From: Mycobacterium xenopi
GTDB lineage: Bacteria; Actinomycetota; Actinomycetes; Mycobacteriales; Mycobacteriaceae
Length of the DNA: 64,000 nucleotides
Reading direction: 5' to 3'
Assembly (NCBI RefSeq): GCF_009936235.1
Contig: NZ_AP022314.1
Span: forward strand, 2,728,001-2,792,000
In this document: piece after piece, positions 40,817 through 49,869 of the stretch
Position numbering within the stretch: the first letter of the stretch is position 1
How the letters are laid out: each line of letters begins with the position of its first letter
Notes under the pieces: model-generated
The model's input: the letters and a program-made list of their open reading frames with translations, nothing else
Database searches by the model: none
Told to the model about the DNA's origin: nothing
Made by a program: the position numbers and the translations under genes

Positions 40817-41849
40817 GGCGCCACCCCCACCAATGGCAGGCCCTCACCTTCCGGCCACCCCAGCGCCAGGTTCATCGACTGAACAGCCGCACCGCTGGCG
40901 CCCTTCACGAGATTGTCGATGGCGGCGATCGCGACGAACGTGGCCGCCCCCTCGTCGACCGCGACCGCGACGTGGGCGGCGTTGCTGCCGATCACCGCGC
41001 CGGTGCGCGGCAACTGCCCTCCGGCAACAGGTAAACGAAAGGTTCGCTGCCGTAGCTTTTTTCGTAGGCCGCGCGCAGCTGGGACAGCGGCGAGCGGGTG
41101 CGGGCGGTGCAGGTGGCCAGGATGCCTCGCGAGGTGGGGATGAGCACCGGTGTGAACGACACGGTGACGTCGCGGTCGGTGACCTTTCGCAACTCCTGCA
41201 CGATCTCCGGGGTATGCCGGTGGGCGCCGGCGATGTTGTAGGCCCGCGCCGATCCGATGACCTCCGAGCCGAGCAGGTCGGTCTTGGCGGCGCGGCCGGC
41301 GCCGGACGTGCCGCTGACCGCGACCACGGTCACGGCGGGTTCGACGAGGTCCGCGGCCACGGCGGGCAGCAGCGCGAGCAGGGCCGCCGTCGGGTAGCAG
41401 CCCGGCACCGCGATACGGCGGGCGCCGCGCAGTTGCTCGCGGGCGCCGGGCAGTTCGGGCAAGCCGTACGGCCAGCTGCCCGCGTGCGGCGAGCCGTAGA
41501 ACCGCTGCCAGGCCGCGGGATCGGTGAGCCGGAAATCCGCGCCGCAGTCGATGATCAGCGTCGCCGGGTCGAGCTGTTCGGCCAGCGCCGCCGAATGCCC
41601 GTGCGGGAGCGCCAAAAAGACGATGTCATGGCCGCGCAGCAGGCCGACGTCGGTGGGTTCGAGAACCCGCTGGGCCAGCGGGAGCAGGTGGGGGTGCTGT
41701 TCGCCGAGCGTGCTGCCGGCATTACCGGCCGCGGTCAGGGCACCGATCGTCAGCCGACCGTCGGCGTAGGCGGGGTGGCCGAGCAGCAGCCGAAGGATTT
41801 CACCCCCGGCGTAGCCGCTGGCACCGGCCACCGCCACCCGCACGGTCAT
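40813..41849 (-). pseudogene. argC: N-acetyl-gamma-glutamyl-phosphate reductase, frameshifted
   Basis: First gene of the arginine operon, an NADPH-dependent reductase. From the ATG at 41849 it reads VAVAGASGYAGGEILRLLLGHP, PGCYPTAALLAL (catalytic Cys) and HRHTPEIVQELRK normally to PFVYLLPEG near 41025. The remaining 66 codons (LPRTGAVIGSNAAHVAVAVDE onward) are in another frame. Adding one base in the run at about 41018 (TGCCC to TGGCCC on the plus strand) restores a 345-aa protein. This is an error or a real mutation. Confidence 0.9.
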
Positions 41850-41858
41850 GGCGCCATT

Positions 41859-41893
41859 TTGCATTCTTATGCAGAACAATGCAAATTAATTCT
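41859..41893 (-). promoter_or_regulatory. ArgR operator region of the arginine operon
   Basis: Ten bp upstream of the argC start is a perfect dyad, TGCAT-TCTT-ATGCA (41860–41873). It is followed by a second half-type site AATGCAAATTAATTCTC (41878–41893). Spacing and base content fit mycobacterial ARG boxes bound by the ArgR hexamer. The dyad overlaps the likely -10 region, so repression by promoter occlusion is expected. Confidence 0.75.
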
Positions 41894-41932
41894 CACTGAT
41901 CCGCCGCGAAGGCGGTTCGGCGTGCCGGGAAG

Positions 41933-44419
41933 TCACCCCCGCAGCACGGCGCCCACCCGCTCGGCGGCGCAGCGCACGGCCGCGTCGCGGGCCGCGCTGG
42001 CGTCATCTTCGGTCAACGTGCGATCCGGTGCCCGGAACCGAAGCGCAAACGTCAGCGACTTGCGGTTGTCGCCGACCTGCGGACCGGTGTAGACGTCGAA
42101 CAACCGGATATCCTCCAGCAACTCGCCCGCGCCCTCGCGCACCGCGTCCTCCACCGCCTGCGCGGCCACGTCGGCGTCGACCACCAGGCTGACGTCCTGG
42201 AACACCGCGGGGAACGGCGACACCCGCGGCGCCGGCAGGGCCTCGACCAGCGGAATAGCATCCAGATTCAGCTCGGCCGCGCACGTGCCCGCTGGCAGCT
42301 CGCAGCGCTCGATCACCGCCGGATGCAGTTGCCCGCCGTATCCGACGACGGTCTGGCCGACCAGCACCTCGGCGCACCGGCCGGGATGCCACGGCAGATG
42401 CTGTGCGGCCCGCAGGCCGACCTCGACGCTGCAGGCGCGGGCAATGACCCGAACCGCTTCGAACGCGTCGGCGGCTTCGACCCGTCGGCCGGGCCCCCAC
42501 GGGCCGCGGGGTTCCCGCATGCCGGCCAGCACCACCGCGACGTGCTGCGGCTGGCGTGGCAACGAGGCGTCCAGCATCGCGATCTCGTCGTCGGTGGGAC
42601 GGCGATCCACCGGGATGAGGCCGACGGCGCGGGTCTGCTCGGTGGGCTGCACTACCTGCGCGATCGCGAACAGCGCGACGTCGACCATTCCGCGGGAAAC
42701 GTTGCGCGCCAACGCTTCTAGCAGCCCGGGCAGCAGCGTGGTAGCCAGGTGCGGACGGTCGGCCTCCAGCGGGTTGAGCACCTGCGTGGTGATGCGTCTC
42801 GGGTCGTCGGCGGGCAGGCCCCACCGGTCGAACACCCCCGCCGGCAAAAACGGCGTGGGCAGGACTTCGACGTAGCCCGCCAGCGCCAGCGACTTGCCGA
42901 TCGCGCGGCGCCGCTTTTGTTTGCCGGTGAGTCCGCGCCCGGCCGGCGCCGCCGGCAGCACCGAGGGGATCACGTCGAAGCTTTCCAGCCGCAGCACTTC
43001 CTCGACCAAATCGGCGGGTTGCACCAGATCGGGCCGCCAGCTCGGCGGCGTGACGGTGAGCATGTCGGCATCGGCGGTCACCGCGGCGCCGATCTGGGTG
43101 AGCCGGCGCACGGTCGTGCCCGGCGCGAATTCGACACCGGCAGTGCGGTCGGGCAGCGCGGCGGTCATTCGGATCGGCGGAAGCGACCAGTCGTCGCGAG
43201 GCGGGTCGCCCCGCCAGTCGGTCAGTGTCGGCGAGACCGTGCCGCCAGTGATCTCCGCCAGAAGCGCGGCGCAGCGGTCCAGCGCGGCCACCGAGATCGC
43301 CGGGTCGACGCCCCGCTCGTAGCGGCGGGCAGCCTCGCTGGGCAGGTGCAGCCGCCGCTGGGTGCGCGACACCGCCGCTGGATCCCAAACCGCGGCCTCC
43401 AGCAGCACGTCGGTGGAGCCCTGGTGTGTCTCGGTGCTGCGCGAGCCCATCACCCCGCCAATCGCCGCGGCGGCGACGTCATCGACGATGAGCACGTCGG
43501 CGGGCTCGAGCCGGCGTTCGACGTCGTCGAGGGTGGTCATCGTCTCGCCGGGCCGCGCGAACCGCACAGCGAAGCCACCGGTGATGCGGTCGCGGTCGTG
43601 CGCATGCATCGGGTGGCCCAATTCCAGCATCACGTAGTTGGTGACGTCGACCGCTGGCGAGATCGCCCGGATACCCGACAGCAGCAGCCGGCGCTGCATC
43701 CACCACGGCGACACCGCGGCCGGATCCATCCCGATCACCGGTCGCAGCGCAAAGCGGCGCACCCCGGTCTCGGGCTGGACGGTCAGCGGCCACGCCGGGC
43801 CCTGCACCGGGAGCGGCGGCACGTCGGCGGGGTCGACGAAGTCGAGGTCGTAGGCGCAGGCGATCTCGCGGGCCAGCCCGCGCACCGACATGCAGTAGCC
43901 GCGGTCGGGGGTGATGGCCAGGTGGAACACCACGTCGTCGAAACCGAGCACCTCGGCACCGTCGGCTCCGGGTGCGGCGGTGCCCGGCGGCAGCACCAGG
44001 ATGCCGGAATGGTCTGCGCCCATACCTAATTCCGCGGCCGAGCAGATCATGCCGGCAGAGTTTCGCCCATAGGCCTTGCGGGCGGTGATAGTGAGCCCAC
44101 CGGGCAATGCGGTTCCCGGCAACGCCACCACAACCAGATCGTTGACAATGAAATTAGTTGCGCCACAGATGATTTCGCGTGACTGCGACTCTCCGACGTC
44201 GACCAGACAGGCGCGAATCGGCTTCTTGAAGCCGGTGAGCTCTTCGATCGCGACTACCCGCCCCACGGTCAGCGGGCCGGTGACCGGTCCGAGGGCCATC
44301 ACCTCTTCGACCTCGTGGCCGATGCGCAGCAGCGTCTGCTCGAGCTCGTCGGCCGGCACATCCCATCCGGGCGCCCCGACCGCGACGACTTCGCGCAGCC
44401 AGCTGTAGGGGACGCGCAT
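41933..44419 (-). CDS. pheT: Phenylalanyl-tRNA synthetase beta subunit
   Basis: Protein of 828 aa from the ATG at 44419, overlapping the pheS stop in ATGA. An N-terminal EMAP-type RNA-binding domain (LVDVGESQSREIICGATNF) precedes the B3/B4 editing region and B5 domain. The C-terminal ferredoxin-fold anticodon-binding domain (FPAVFQDVSLVVDADV; RSLTFALRFRAPDRTLTEDD-like end) closes the protein. It forms an alpha2beta2 complex with PheS. Confidence 0.98.
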   Translation of the reverse strand: MRVPYSWLREVVAVGAPGWDVPADELEQTLLRIGHEVEEVMALGPVTGPLTVGRVVAIEELTGFKKPIRACLVDVGESQSREIICGATNFIVNDLVVVALPGTALPGGLTITARKAYGRNSAGMICSAAELGMGADHSGILVLPPGTAAPGADGAEVLGFDDVVFHLAITPDRGYCMSVRGLAREIACAYDLDFVDPADVPPLPVQGPAWPLTVQPETGVRRFALRPVIGMDPAAVSPWWMQRRLLLSGIRAISPAVDVTNYVMLELGHPMHAHDRDRITGGFAVRFARPGETMTTLDDVERRLEPADVLIVDDVAAAAIGGVMGSRSTETHQGSTDVLLEAAVWDPAAVSRTQRRLHLPSEAARRYERGVDPAISVAALDRCAALLAEITGGTVSPTLTDWRGDPPRDDWSLPPIRMTAALPDRTAGVEFAPGTTVRRLTQIGAAVTADADMLTVTPPSWRPDLVQPADLVEEVLRLESFDVIPSVLPAAPAGRGLTGKQKRRRAIGKSLALAGYVEVLPTPFLPAGVFDRWGLPADDPRRITTQVLNPLEADRPHLATTLLPGLLEALARNVSRGMVDVALFAIAQVVQPTEQTRAVGLIPVDRRPTDDEIAMLDASLPRQPQHVAVVLAGMREPRGPWGPGRRVEAADAFEAVRVIARACSVEVGLRAAQHLPWHPGRCAEVLVGQTVVGYGGQLHPAVIERCELPAGTCAAELNLDAIPLVEALPAPRVSPFPAVFQDVSLVVDADVAAQAVEDAVREGAGELLEDIRLFDVYTGPQVGDNRKSLTFALRFRAPDRTLTEDDASAARDAAVRCAAERVGAVLRG

Positions 44420-45471
44420 CAGGCCCCCACCCCGAACGGCAACGAGAACCGCACGTCGCCCTCGACCATGTCGCGCATGTCGGGGATGCCGTTGCGGACC
44501 TGCAGCGTGCGTTCGAGCCCCATGCCGAAGGCGAAGCCGGTGTAGACCTCCGGGTCGATGCCGGCGGCGCGCAACACGTTCGGATTGACCATGCCGCAGC
44601 CGCCCCATTCCACCCAGCCGGCGCCGCCCTTTTTGTTGGCGAACCACACGTCGACCTCACCCGACGGTTCGGTGAACGGGAAGAAGTGCGGACGCAGGCG
44701 GGTGCGCGCGGCGGCCCCGAACTCGGCGCGGGCGAACGCGTCCAGGGTTCCGCGCAGGTGCGCCATCGAAAGCCCCCGGTCCACGGCGAGCCCCTCGACC
44801 TGGTGGAACACCGGTGTGTGGGTGGCGTCGAGTTCATCGGTGCGAAACGTACGGCCGATCGAGATGACGTAGACCGGCAGGTCCCGCTCGAGCAGGGTGC
44901 GAACCTGCACCGGCGAGGTATGGGTACGCAGTAGCTGGCGGGAACCTTCGGGCGCGATATAGAAGGTGTCCTGTTCGCTGCGGGCGGGGTGGTCGGGTGG
45001 AAAGTTCAACGCGTCGAAATTGAACTGCTCGGTCTCGACCTCCGGTCCCTCGACCAGTTCCCAGCCCATCGCGATGAAGGTGTCGGCGATGTGTTCACCC
45101 AGGAGGGTGATCGGGTGGCGCGCGCCGGGTGGTTGCCGGGTCGACGGCAAGGTCACATCGATGCGCTCGGCGACCAGCACGGCCGCGTCACGCTCGGCGC
45201 GCAGCGCGGCCAACCGCTCGTCGTAGCTGCGTTGAGCGTCGGCGCGGGCGGCGTTGACACGCCGACCGGCCTCGGCGCGGTCGGCTTTGGGCAGCGCGGC
45301 CAGGGCTTGGCGGGCCAGCGCCAGCGGTGAGCGATCGCCGAGGTGCTCGGTCTTGGCGCGCGCCAACGCCTCGAGGTCGCCCGCAAGCGTGAAGGCTTGC
45401 CGGGCGGCGTTGACCGCTTTGGTCAGCGCCTCCGGGGACACGATCGACGGATCGACGGGTTGATCACCCAC
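44419..45471 (-). CDS. pheS: Phenylalanyl-tRNA synthetase alpha subunit
   Basis: About 350 aa from the GTG at 45471 (MGDQPVDPSIVSPEALTKAV), which has AAGGAG about 10 nt upstream. The N-terminal coiled coil binds tRNA-Phe. The class II catalytic core has HPITLLGEHIADTFIAMGWE, DTFYI, RTHTSPVQVR, VFHQVEGLAVD and GFAFGMGLER. The 120-bp gap upstream contains a TATGAT -10-like box inside an inverted repeat. It is coupled to pheT. Confidence 0.97.
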   Translation of the reverse strand: MGDQPVDPSIVSPEALTKAVNAARQAFTLAGDLEALARAKTEHLGDRSPLALARQALAALPKADRAEAGRRVNAARADAQRSYDERLAALRAERDAAVLVAERIDVTLPSTRQPPGARHPITLLGEHIADTFIAMGWELVEGPEVETEQFNFDALNFPPDHPARSEQDTFYIAPEGSRQLLRTHTSPVQVRTLLERDLPVYVISIGRTFRTDELDATHTPVFHQVEGLAVDRGLSMAHLRGTLDAFARAEFGAAARTRLRPHFFPFTEPSGEVDVWFANKKGGAGWVEWGGCGMVNPNVLRAAGIDPEVYTGFAFGMGLERTLQVRNGIPDMRDMVEGDVRFSLPFGVGA

Positions 45472-45591
45472 GCGGCGCGGCTCCTTTAGCTGGTTGGGTC
45501 CCCGGCGTTCGGCGGCGCGACGAGCGGCGCTGCTGCTTGCGGGACGCAAGTGCCGATCATAGGTGATCGGCGCGGCCGCCTTCCGGTCCGT

Positions 45592-46431
45592 TTAGGCCGG
45601 TGAGCTGCGGGGAACCCGGCTCAGCTTTTGCGCGACGGGCTCCTCGGCGGCCAGCGCGGACGTCTCCAGGGGCTTGCGCGTCAAGCGCCAGCGCACGATC
45701 GTGTGGGCGGCCACGCCGCTGAGCGTGCCGAGCGCCAAGCCAGTCAGCGCGGTCACCGCGGTGTGCGCCAGCAACAGGAAGCCGAACGCAGCGCCCACCG
45801 CCAGCAACGCATATCGCACCGGCGTCCAGTGCGCGGGCCGGCCGAAGCGGGTGGCCAGCGCCAGGCCGATGAGCAGCGCGACGGTGTGCCCGGCATCGGT
45901 GAATTCGGCGCCCAGCGCAGCGCTCGACACCGCGACCGCCAGCCACCAACCCATCCAGACCGGCCGCCAGCGCCGCGGGATCGCGGTGGTCAACGCGCCG
46001 AGTACCGCGACAGCGCCGTAGCTCACCCCGACGTCACTGGCCCGGCTGATCGACAGCGGCAGCCAGCCGAATTCGATCGCGGCGACCAATCCGGCCGCCA
46101 CCACCAGGGTCGCGCCGACGTGGCCGAGCAAGAACGCGAGCGTGAGCCGGCCACTGCGCCAATGTAATTCCGCCAGCGCAAGCAGACAGACCAGACCCGG
46201 CAGCCAGATGTACATCGGGGCGGCGTCGATGACGAATGCGCTGCCGAACAGGGTGCCGATTTTCCCGCGCGCCAAGTTATGCAGGTTGGTGCTGACGTGC
46301 AGGATCACTTGGTGCTGCACTCGGGGACCGAGGAGCACCAGCGTGGTGCTGACCGCTACCAGGGCGGCCGCGTAACTGAGCGTGATGCGAACCCGTGCCA
46401 ACCGCGACAGCATCCCAAGAATCATCGGCAC
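45592..46431 (-). CDS. Rhomboid-like multi-pass membrane protein
   Basis: Protein of 279 aa (Rv1648 type) with about six to seven hydrophobic segments. In the middle, SRASDVGVSYGAVAVLGAL resembles the GxSx rhomboid active-site loop, and GHTVALLIGLALA offers a paired histidine in a later membrane segment. Rhomboids are intramembrane serine proteases; whether this divergent member is active is not clear, since the usual GASG is GVSY here. It starts 3 bp after the adenylate cyclase stop, so the two are co-transcribed. Confidence 0.75.
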   Translation of the reverse strand: MPMILGMLSRLARVRITLSYAAALVAVSTTLVLLGPRVQHQVILHVSTNLHNLARGKIGTLFGSAFVIDAAPMYIWLPGLVCLLALAELHWRSGRLTLAFLLGHVGATLVVAAGLVAAIEFGWLPLSISRASDVGVSYGAVAVLGALTTAIPRRWRPVWMGWWLAVAVSSAALGAEFTDAGHTVALLIGLALATRFGRPAHWTPVRYALLAVGAAFGFLLLAHTAVTALTGLALGTLSGVAAHTIVRWRLTRKPLETSALAAEEPVAQKLSRVPRSSPA

Positions 46432-46434
46432 CCA

Positions 46435-47355
46435 CTATGCCTGCCGGCCGGTGTCGTCGTCGGCATCGGCACCTGTCAGTTCCCTAGGAGTTTCGATCCG
46501 GTAGATGGCCATGTCCGCGGGAACACCGCTGGGCTTGCCGCCGAACAGCGGTCGGTGGGCGCGTTTGACGACGACGCCGAGCCTTTCCAGTTCGGATTGC
46601 GGAATCTTGTCCAGTGCGGGACCGGACACCATGATGCCGCCCTTGGTGGCACGTTCCATGACCCGGGCGGCGATATTGACATCGACGCCGAGCCAGTCGG
46701 CGGCCACCCGCCGCGGATGGCCGGTGTGGATGCCGAGCCGCATCCGTGGTGTATAGCCTTCGACGTCAACGGATTTGAGGGATTTCTCTGCCTCAAGGGC
46801 GGCACGCAGAGCAGCGACCGGGTTGTCGAACACCGCCATGATGCCGTCGCCTAGGCGTTTGACAATGCGCCCTCCCCCATCCAGCAGCGGCGGCTCGACG
46901 GCCCGCGCCGCCCGCCGCAACAGCTTCAGCGCGGCGTCATCGCCGGCTTTCAGCGACCACTCGGAGAATCCCACCAGGTCGGTGAACAGCAACGTCACCT
47001 CGGGATTGGCCGGTCGGCGAGAAACCGCCTCGGTCAACGCCTGCCACAGCTGCAGCGCGCCCAGGCCGACCTCCCGGGATGCCGCACCACGGTCGCCGAG
47101 GACTCGACCCGCTGCGCGTGCGGCGGCGCGGGGACCGCCGTCTCCGGCCGTGGACAACGGGTCACCGAACTCGGGGTCACCGGGCAGCGCGCGTCGCGCA
47201 CGGCGGAGCAATTCCACGACTTTCGGACTTTCGTTCTTGCTGCGCAGCCACTGCACCGGCGAAAGCCGTCGCGAGTCGCGCGCAGCCGACGCGGTCGCCG
47301 CTTGCTCGGGCTTGCCGGATGCCGGATCGGGCCCGAGTTCCACTTTGCCGAGCAT
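46435..47355 (-). CDS. Class III adenylate cyclase
   Basis: About 306 aa from the ATG at 47355 (Rv1647 type). A 120-residue helical N-terminal region precedes one cyclase catalytic domain. TLLFTDLVGFSEWSLKAGDD carries the first metal Asp, KRLGDGIMAVF the second, and ADWLGVDVNIAARVMERA the transition-state Asn/Arg. All catalytic residues seem present, so it should make cAMP as a homodimer. The Rv1647 orthologue has reported cyclase activity. No membrane segment is present. It is divergent from the DUF2236 gene. Confidence 0.92.
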   Translation of the reverse strand: MLGKVELGPDPASGKPEQAATASAARDSRRLSPVQWLRSKNESPKVVELLRRARRALPGDPEFGDPLSTAGDGGPRAAARAAGRVLGDRGAASREVGLGALQLWQALTEAVSRRPANPEVTLLFTDLVGFSEWSLKAGDDAALKLLRRAARAVEPPLLDGGGRIVKRLGDGIMAVFDNPVAALRAALEAEKSLKSVDVEGYTPRMRLGIHTGHPRRVAADWLGVDVNIAARVMERATKGGIMVSGPALDKIPQSELERLGVVVKRAHRPLFGGKPSGVPADMAIYRIETPRELTGADADDDTGRQA

Positions 47356-47494
47356 AGGGGGACGCCGCGGCGAGGAGCAACGAGTCGCGCCATGATCTGC
47401 ACCACCGCGTCCGGAAGAAGGCCTGATCAAACAGCCTCGGGTGGTGCTGTCGGCGCCGGCTGAGACCGCCAGGCGGCACACCCCGGAAATGGTA

Positions 47495-47510
47495 GACAAC
47501 ATATGTTGTC
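47495..47510. promoter_or_regulatory. Perfect 16-bp palindrome upstream of DUF2236 gene
   Basis: GACAACATATGTTGTC is a perfect inverted repeat, 39 bp before the DUF2236 start and 140 bp from the divergent cyclase gene. It continues into a further half-site (TTGTCAACA). This is the size and symmetry expected of a TetR-family operator. No matching regulator gene is adjacent. Confidence 0.6.
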
Positions 47511-47548
47511 AACATTATCGTGTGTCGTACCAGGATCAGGAGGCCGTC

Positions 47549-48628
47549 ATGACCGCCACACCAACGACGTCGGCCAAACCCCTGCCTCGGGACTTCGAGG
47601 GTGATCCGGGAGGCCAGCCTGCGCCAGCCACCGCCACTCCGTTGGGGCCGGACTCGCTGACGTGGAAGTACTTCGGCGACCTGCGCACGGGGATGATGGG
47701 CGTGTGGATCGGCGCGATCCAGAACATGTACCCGGAGCTCGGCGCCGGTGTTGAGGAGCATTCGATCCTGCTGCGAGAACCGCTGCAGCGGGTGGCCCGT
47801 TCGGTGTACCCGATCATGGGTGTCGTCTACGACGGCGACCGTGCGGCCCATACCGCCCAACAGATCAAGGACTACCACCGCACCATCAAAGGCGTCGACG
47901 CCAACGGCCGTCGTTACCACGCACTGAACCCCGAGACCTTTTATTGGGCGCATGCCACGTTCTTCATGCTGGTGATCAAGGTCGCCGAATACTTTTGCGG
48001 CGGCCTGACCGAGGCCGAGAAGCGCCAGCTTTTCGATGAGCACGTGCAGTGGTACCGGATGTATGGGATGAGCATGCGACCGGTGCCCAAGTCGTGGGAG
48101 GAATTCCAGGAGTACTGGGACCGGGTATGCCGCGAACGGTTGGAGCTCAACCCGGCCACCCGCGACATCTTCCAGATGCGAATCCCCAAGCCGAAATTCG
48201 TGCCGATGCCCACCCCGCTGTGGGATCAGCTGTTCAAGCCGTGGATGGCCGGTCAGCGTTGGATCGCCGCCGGGTTGTTCGATCCCCCGGTGCGCGAGAA
48301 GGCCGGAATGCGCTGGACACCGGGAGACGAGGTGTTGTTGCGGCTGTTCGGCAAGTTCGTGGAGCTGGCGTTTTTGGCGGTGCCCGACGAGATACGGTTA
48401 CACCCGCGGGCGCTGGCCGGCTACCGGCGTGCGCAAGGCCGGATTCGCCCCGATGCACCGCTGGTGGAAGCACCGCGGTTCACGGCGCCGCCGCGTGACC
48501 GGCGCGGCTTGCCGATGCATTACATCCCGCCACGCAAGACGATCATGGAGCGGGCCGGCTCGCTGGTGCACACCACGTTTTCGCTGGCCGGCCTGCGTCC
48601 GGCCTGGGGTCGTGGCACCGCGGCGTGA
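47549..48628 (+). CDS. DUF2236 (MpaB/latex-clearing-like) protein
   Basis: Protein of 359 aa from the ATG at 47549, which has AGGAGG 6 nt upstream. It is a member of the DUF2236 family, which includes the latex-clearing oxygenase Lcp and fungal MpaB. Conserved features are TWKYFGDLRTGMMGVWIGAIQNMYPE, HRTIKGVDANGRRYHALNPETFYWAHATF and EHVQWYRMYGMSMRPVP. The histidines and the TIKG-x-D stretch probably form the metal or haem site. The position matches Rv1645c. The substrate is unknown. Confidence 0.88.
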   Translation: MTATPTTSAKPLPRDFEGDPGGQPAPATATPLGPDSLTWKYFGDLRTGMMGVWIGAIQNMYPELGAGVEEHSILLREPLQRVARSVYPIMGVVYDGDRAAHTAQQIKDYHRTIKGVDANGRRYHALNPETFYWAHATFFMLVIKVAEYFCGGLTEAEKRQLFDEHVQWYRMYGMSMRPVPKSWEEFQEYWDRVCRERLELNPATRDIFQMRIPKPKFVPMPTPLWDQLFKPWMAGQRWIAAGLFDPPVREKAGMRWTPGDEVLLRLFGKFVELAFLAVPDEIRLHPRALAGYRRAQGRIRPDAPLVEAPRFTAPPRDRRGLPMHYIPPRKTIMERAGSLVHTTFSLAGLRPAWGRGTAA

Positions 48629-48649
48629 GTTGGGCAGCGCGGGCGCCGG

Positions 48650-49426
48650 TCAGCGTAGCGCGCGTGAACTCTGATATAGGCAAATCGCAGCTGCCGCGAC
48701 CACATTGAGGCTCTGCGCGCCGCCGGACGTAGGGATGCGCACCCGGTGGTCAGCCAGCGCGGCGAGCTCGGCCGGCAGGCCATGCGACTCAGCTCCGAAC
48801 AGCCACGCCGTCGGTCGGTTCAGCAGCGGTTCGACGTCCTCGAGGCTGGTCGGCCCGTCCACAGTGGTCGCCAGCACCTGCAGGCCCCGCTTGCGCATTG
48901 CCCCGACAGCCGCGTCAGCATCCGGTGCGACGACGACCGGGATTGCGAAGATGCTGCCCGCGGAGGCGCGCAGGCACTTGCCGTTGTAGGGGTCGACGCT
49001 GTGCCCCAACAGGACCACCGCAGCGGCGCCCAGCGCGTCAGCGATGCGGATCAGGGAGCCTGCGTTGCCGGGTTCACCGATCTCGACGGCGACGACGATC
49101 AGCGCAGGATTGCCGGCTAGCACCTCTTCCAAGCGGGTGGCGGGCAGCTCGCACACCGCAACCAGGCCCGCCGGCGTCACTGTCTCCGAAAGTGCTTTGG
49201 CAGCACGGTCGTTCACCAGATGGACCGGTACGTCCTGGGTGTGCAACCACTCGCCATGTCGGCGTGCCGCGGCTTCGGTGACGAATATTTCCCGCACCAA
49301 ACCCCGCCGGGATGCGGCTTCGACGAGGTTGGGGCCTTCGGCGAGAAACCGCTGCGCGCGGCGCCGCCGGACATGGCGGTGGAGTTTGGCCGCGGCGACC
49401 ACCCGGCCCGAGCGTTCGGTGAGCAC
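48650..49426 (-). CDS. tsnR: SpoU-family 23S rRNA 2'-O-methyltransferase
   Basis: Protein of 258 aa. The SPOUT knot motifs are EIGEPGNAGSLIRIADALGA (motif 1), WLFGAESHGLP (motif 2) and IPTSGGAQSLNVVAAAAICLY (motif 3), after an N-terminal substrate-binding domain (RRRRAQRFLAEGPNLVEAA). It is related to the thiostrepton-resistance methylases and to Rv1644. It follows rplT by 17 bp, so it is probably co-transcribed with the ribosomal protein genes. Confidence 0.93.
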   Translation of the reverse strand: MLTERSGRVVAAAKLHRHVRRRRAQRFLAEGPNLVEAASRRGLVREIFVTEAAARRHGEWLHTQDVPVHLVNDRAAKALSETVTPAGLVAVCELPATRLEEVLAGNPALIVVAVEIGEPGNAGSLIRIADALGAAAVVLLGHSVDPYNGKCLRASAGSIFAIPVVVAPDADAAVGAMRKRGLQVLATTVDGPTSLEDVEPLLNRPTAWLFGAESHGLPAELAALADHRVRIPTSGGAQSLNVVAAAAICLYQSSRALR

Positions 49427-49443
49427 CGGACCCGAGCGTGATG

Positions 49444-49833
49444 TCAGGCAGCTTCTCCCGAAGGCGCGTTGACGTTGTCCGGCAGCGCTGCCCGCGCGAC
49501 ATCGACCAACGCGGTAAACGCTGTGGGATCAGTCACCGCGATGTCGGCGAGGTTCTTGCGGTCCACTTCGACGCCGGCCGCTTTGAGGCCCTGGATCAGC
49601 CGGTTGTAGGTGATGTCGTTAGCGCGCGCTGCAGCGTTGATCCGCGAAATCCACAGCTTGCGGAACTCGCCCTTGCGCGCCCGGCGGTCACGAAACGCAT
49701 AGTTCAGCGAATGGAGTTGCTGCTCTTTGGCTTTACGGTAAAGCCGAGACCGCTGGCCGCGATAGCCTCGCGAGGCCTTCAGGACGGTGCGCCGCTTCTT
49801 ATGGGCGTTGACTGCCCGCTTTACGCGTGCCAT
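49444..49833 (-). CDS. rplT: 50S ribosomal protein L20
   Basis: Protein of 129 aa. The basic N-terminal arm (MARVKRAVNAHKKRRTVLKASRGYRG) and the globular part (LWISRINAAARANDITYNRLI) are diagnostic. L20 binds 23S rRNA early in assembly. It is third in infC-rpmI-rplT, a nearly universal operon order. Confidence 0.99.
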   Translation of the reverse strand: MARVKRAVNAHKKRRTVLKASRGYRGQRSRLYRKAKEQQLHSLNYAFRDRRARKGEFRKLWISRINAAARANDITYNRLIQGLKAAGVEVDRKNLADIAVTDPTAFTALVDVARAALPDNVNAPSGEAA

Positions 49834-49869
49834 TGCTATTCCTATCTTCGTTCGAACGTAGTGATCTGG

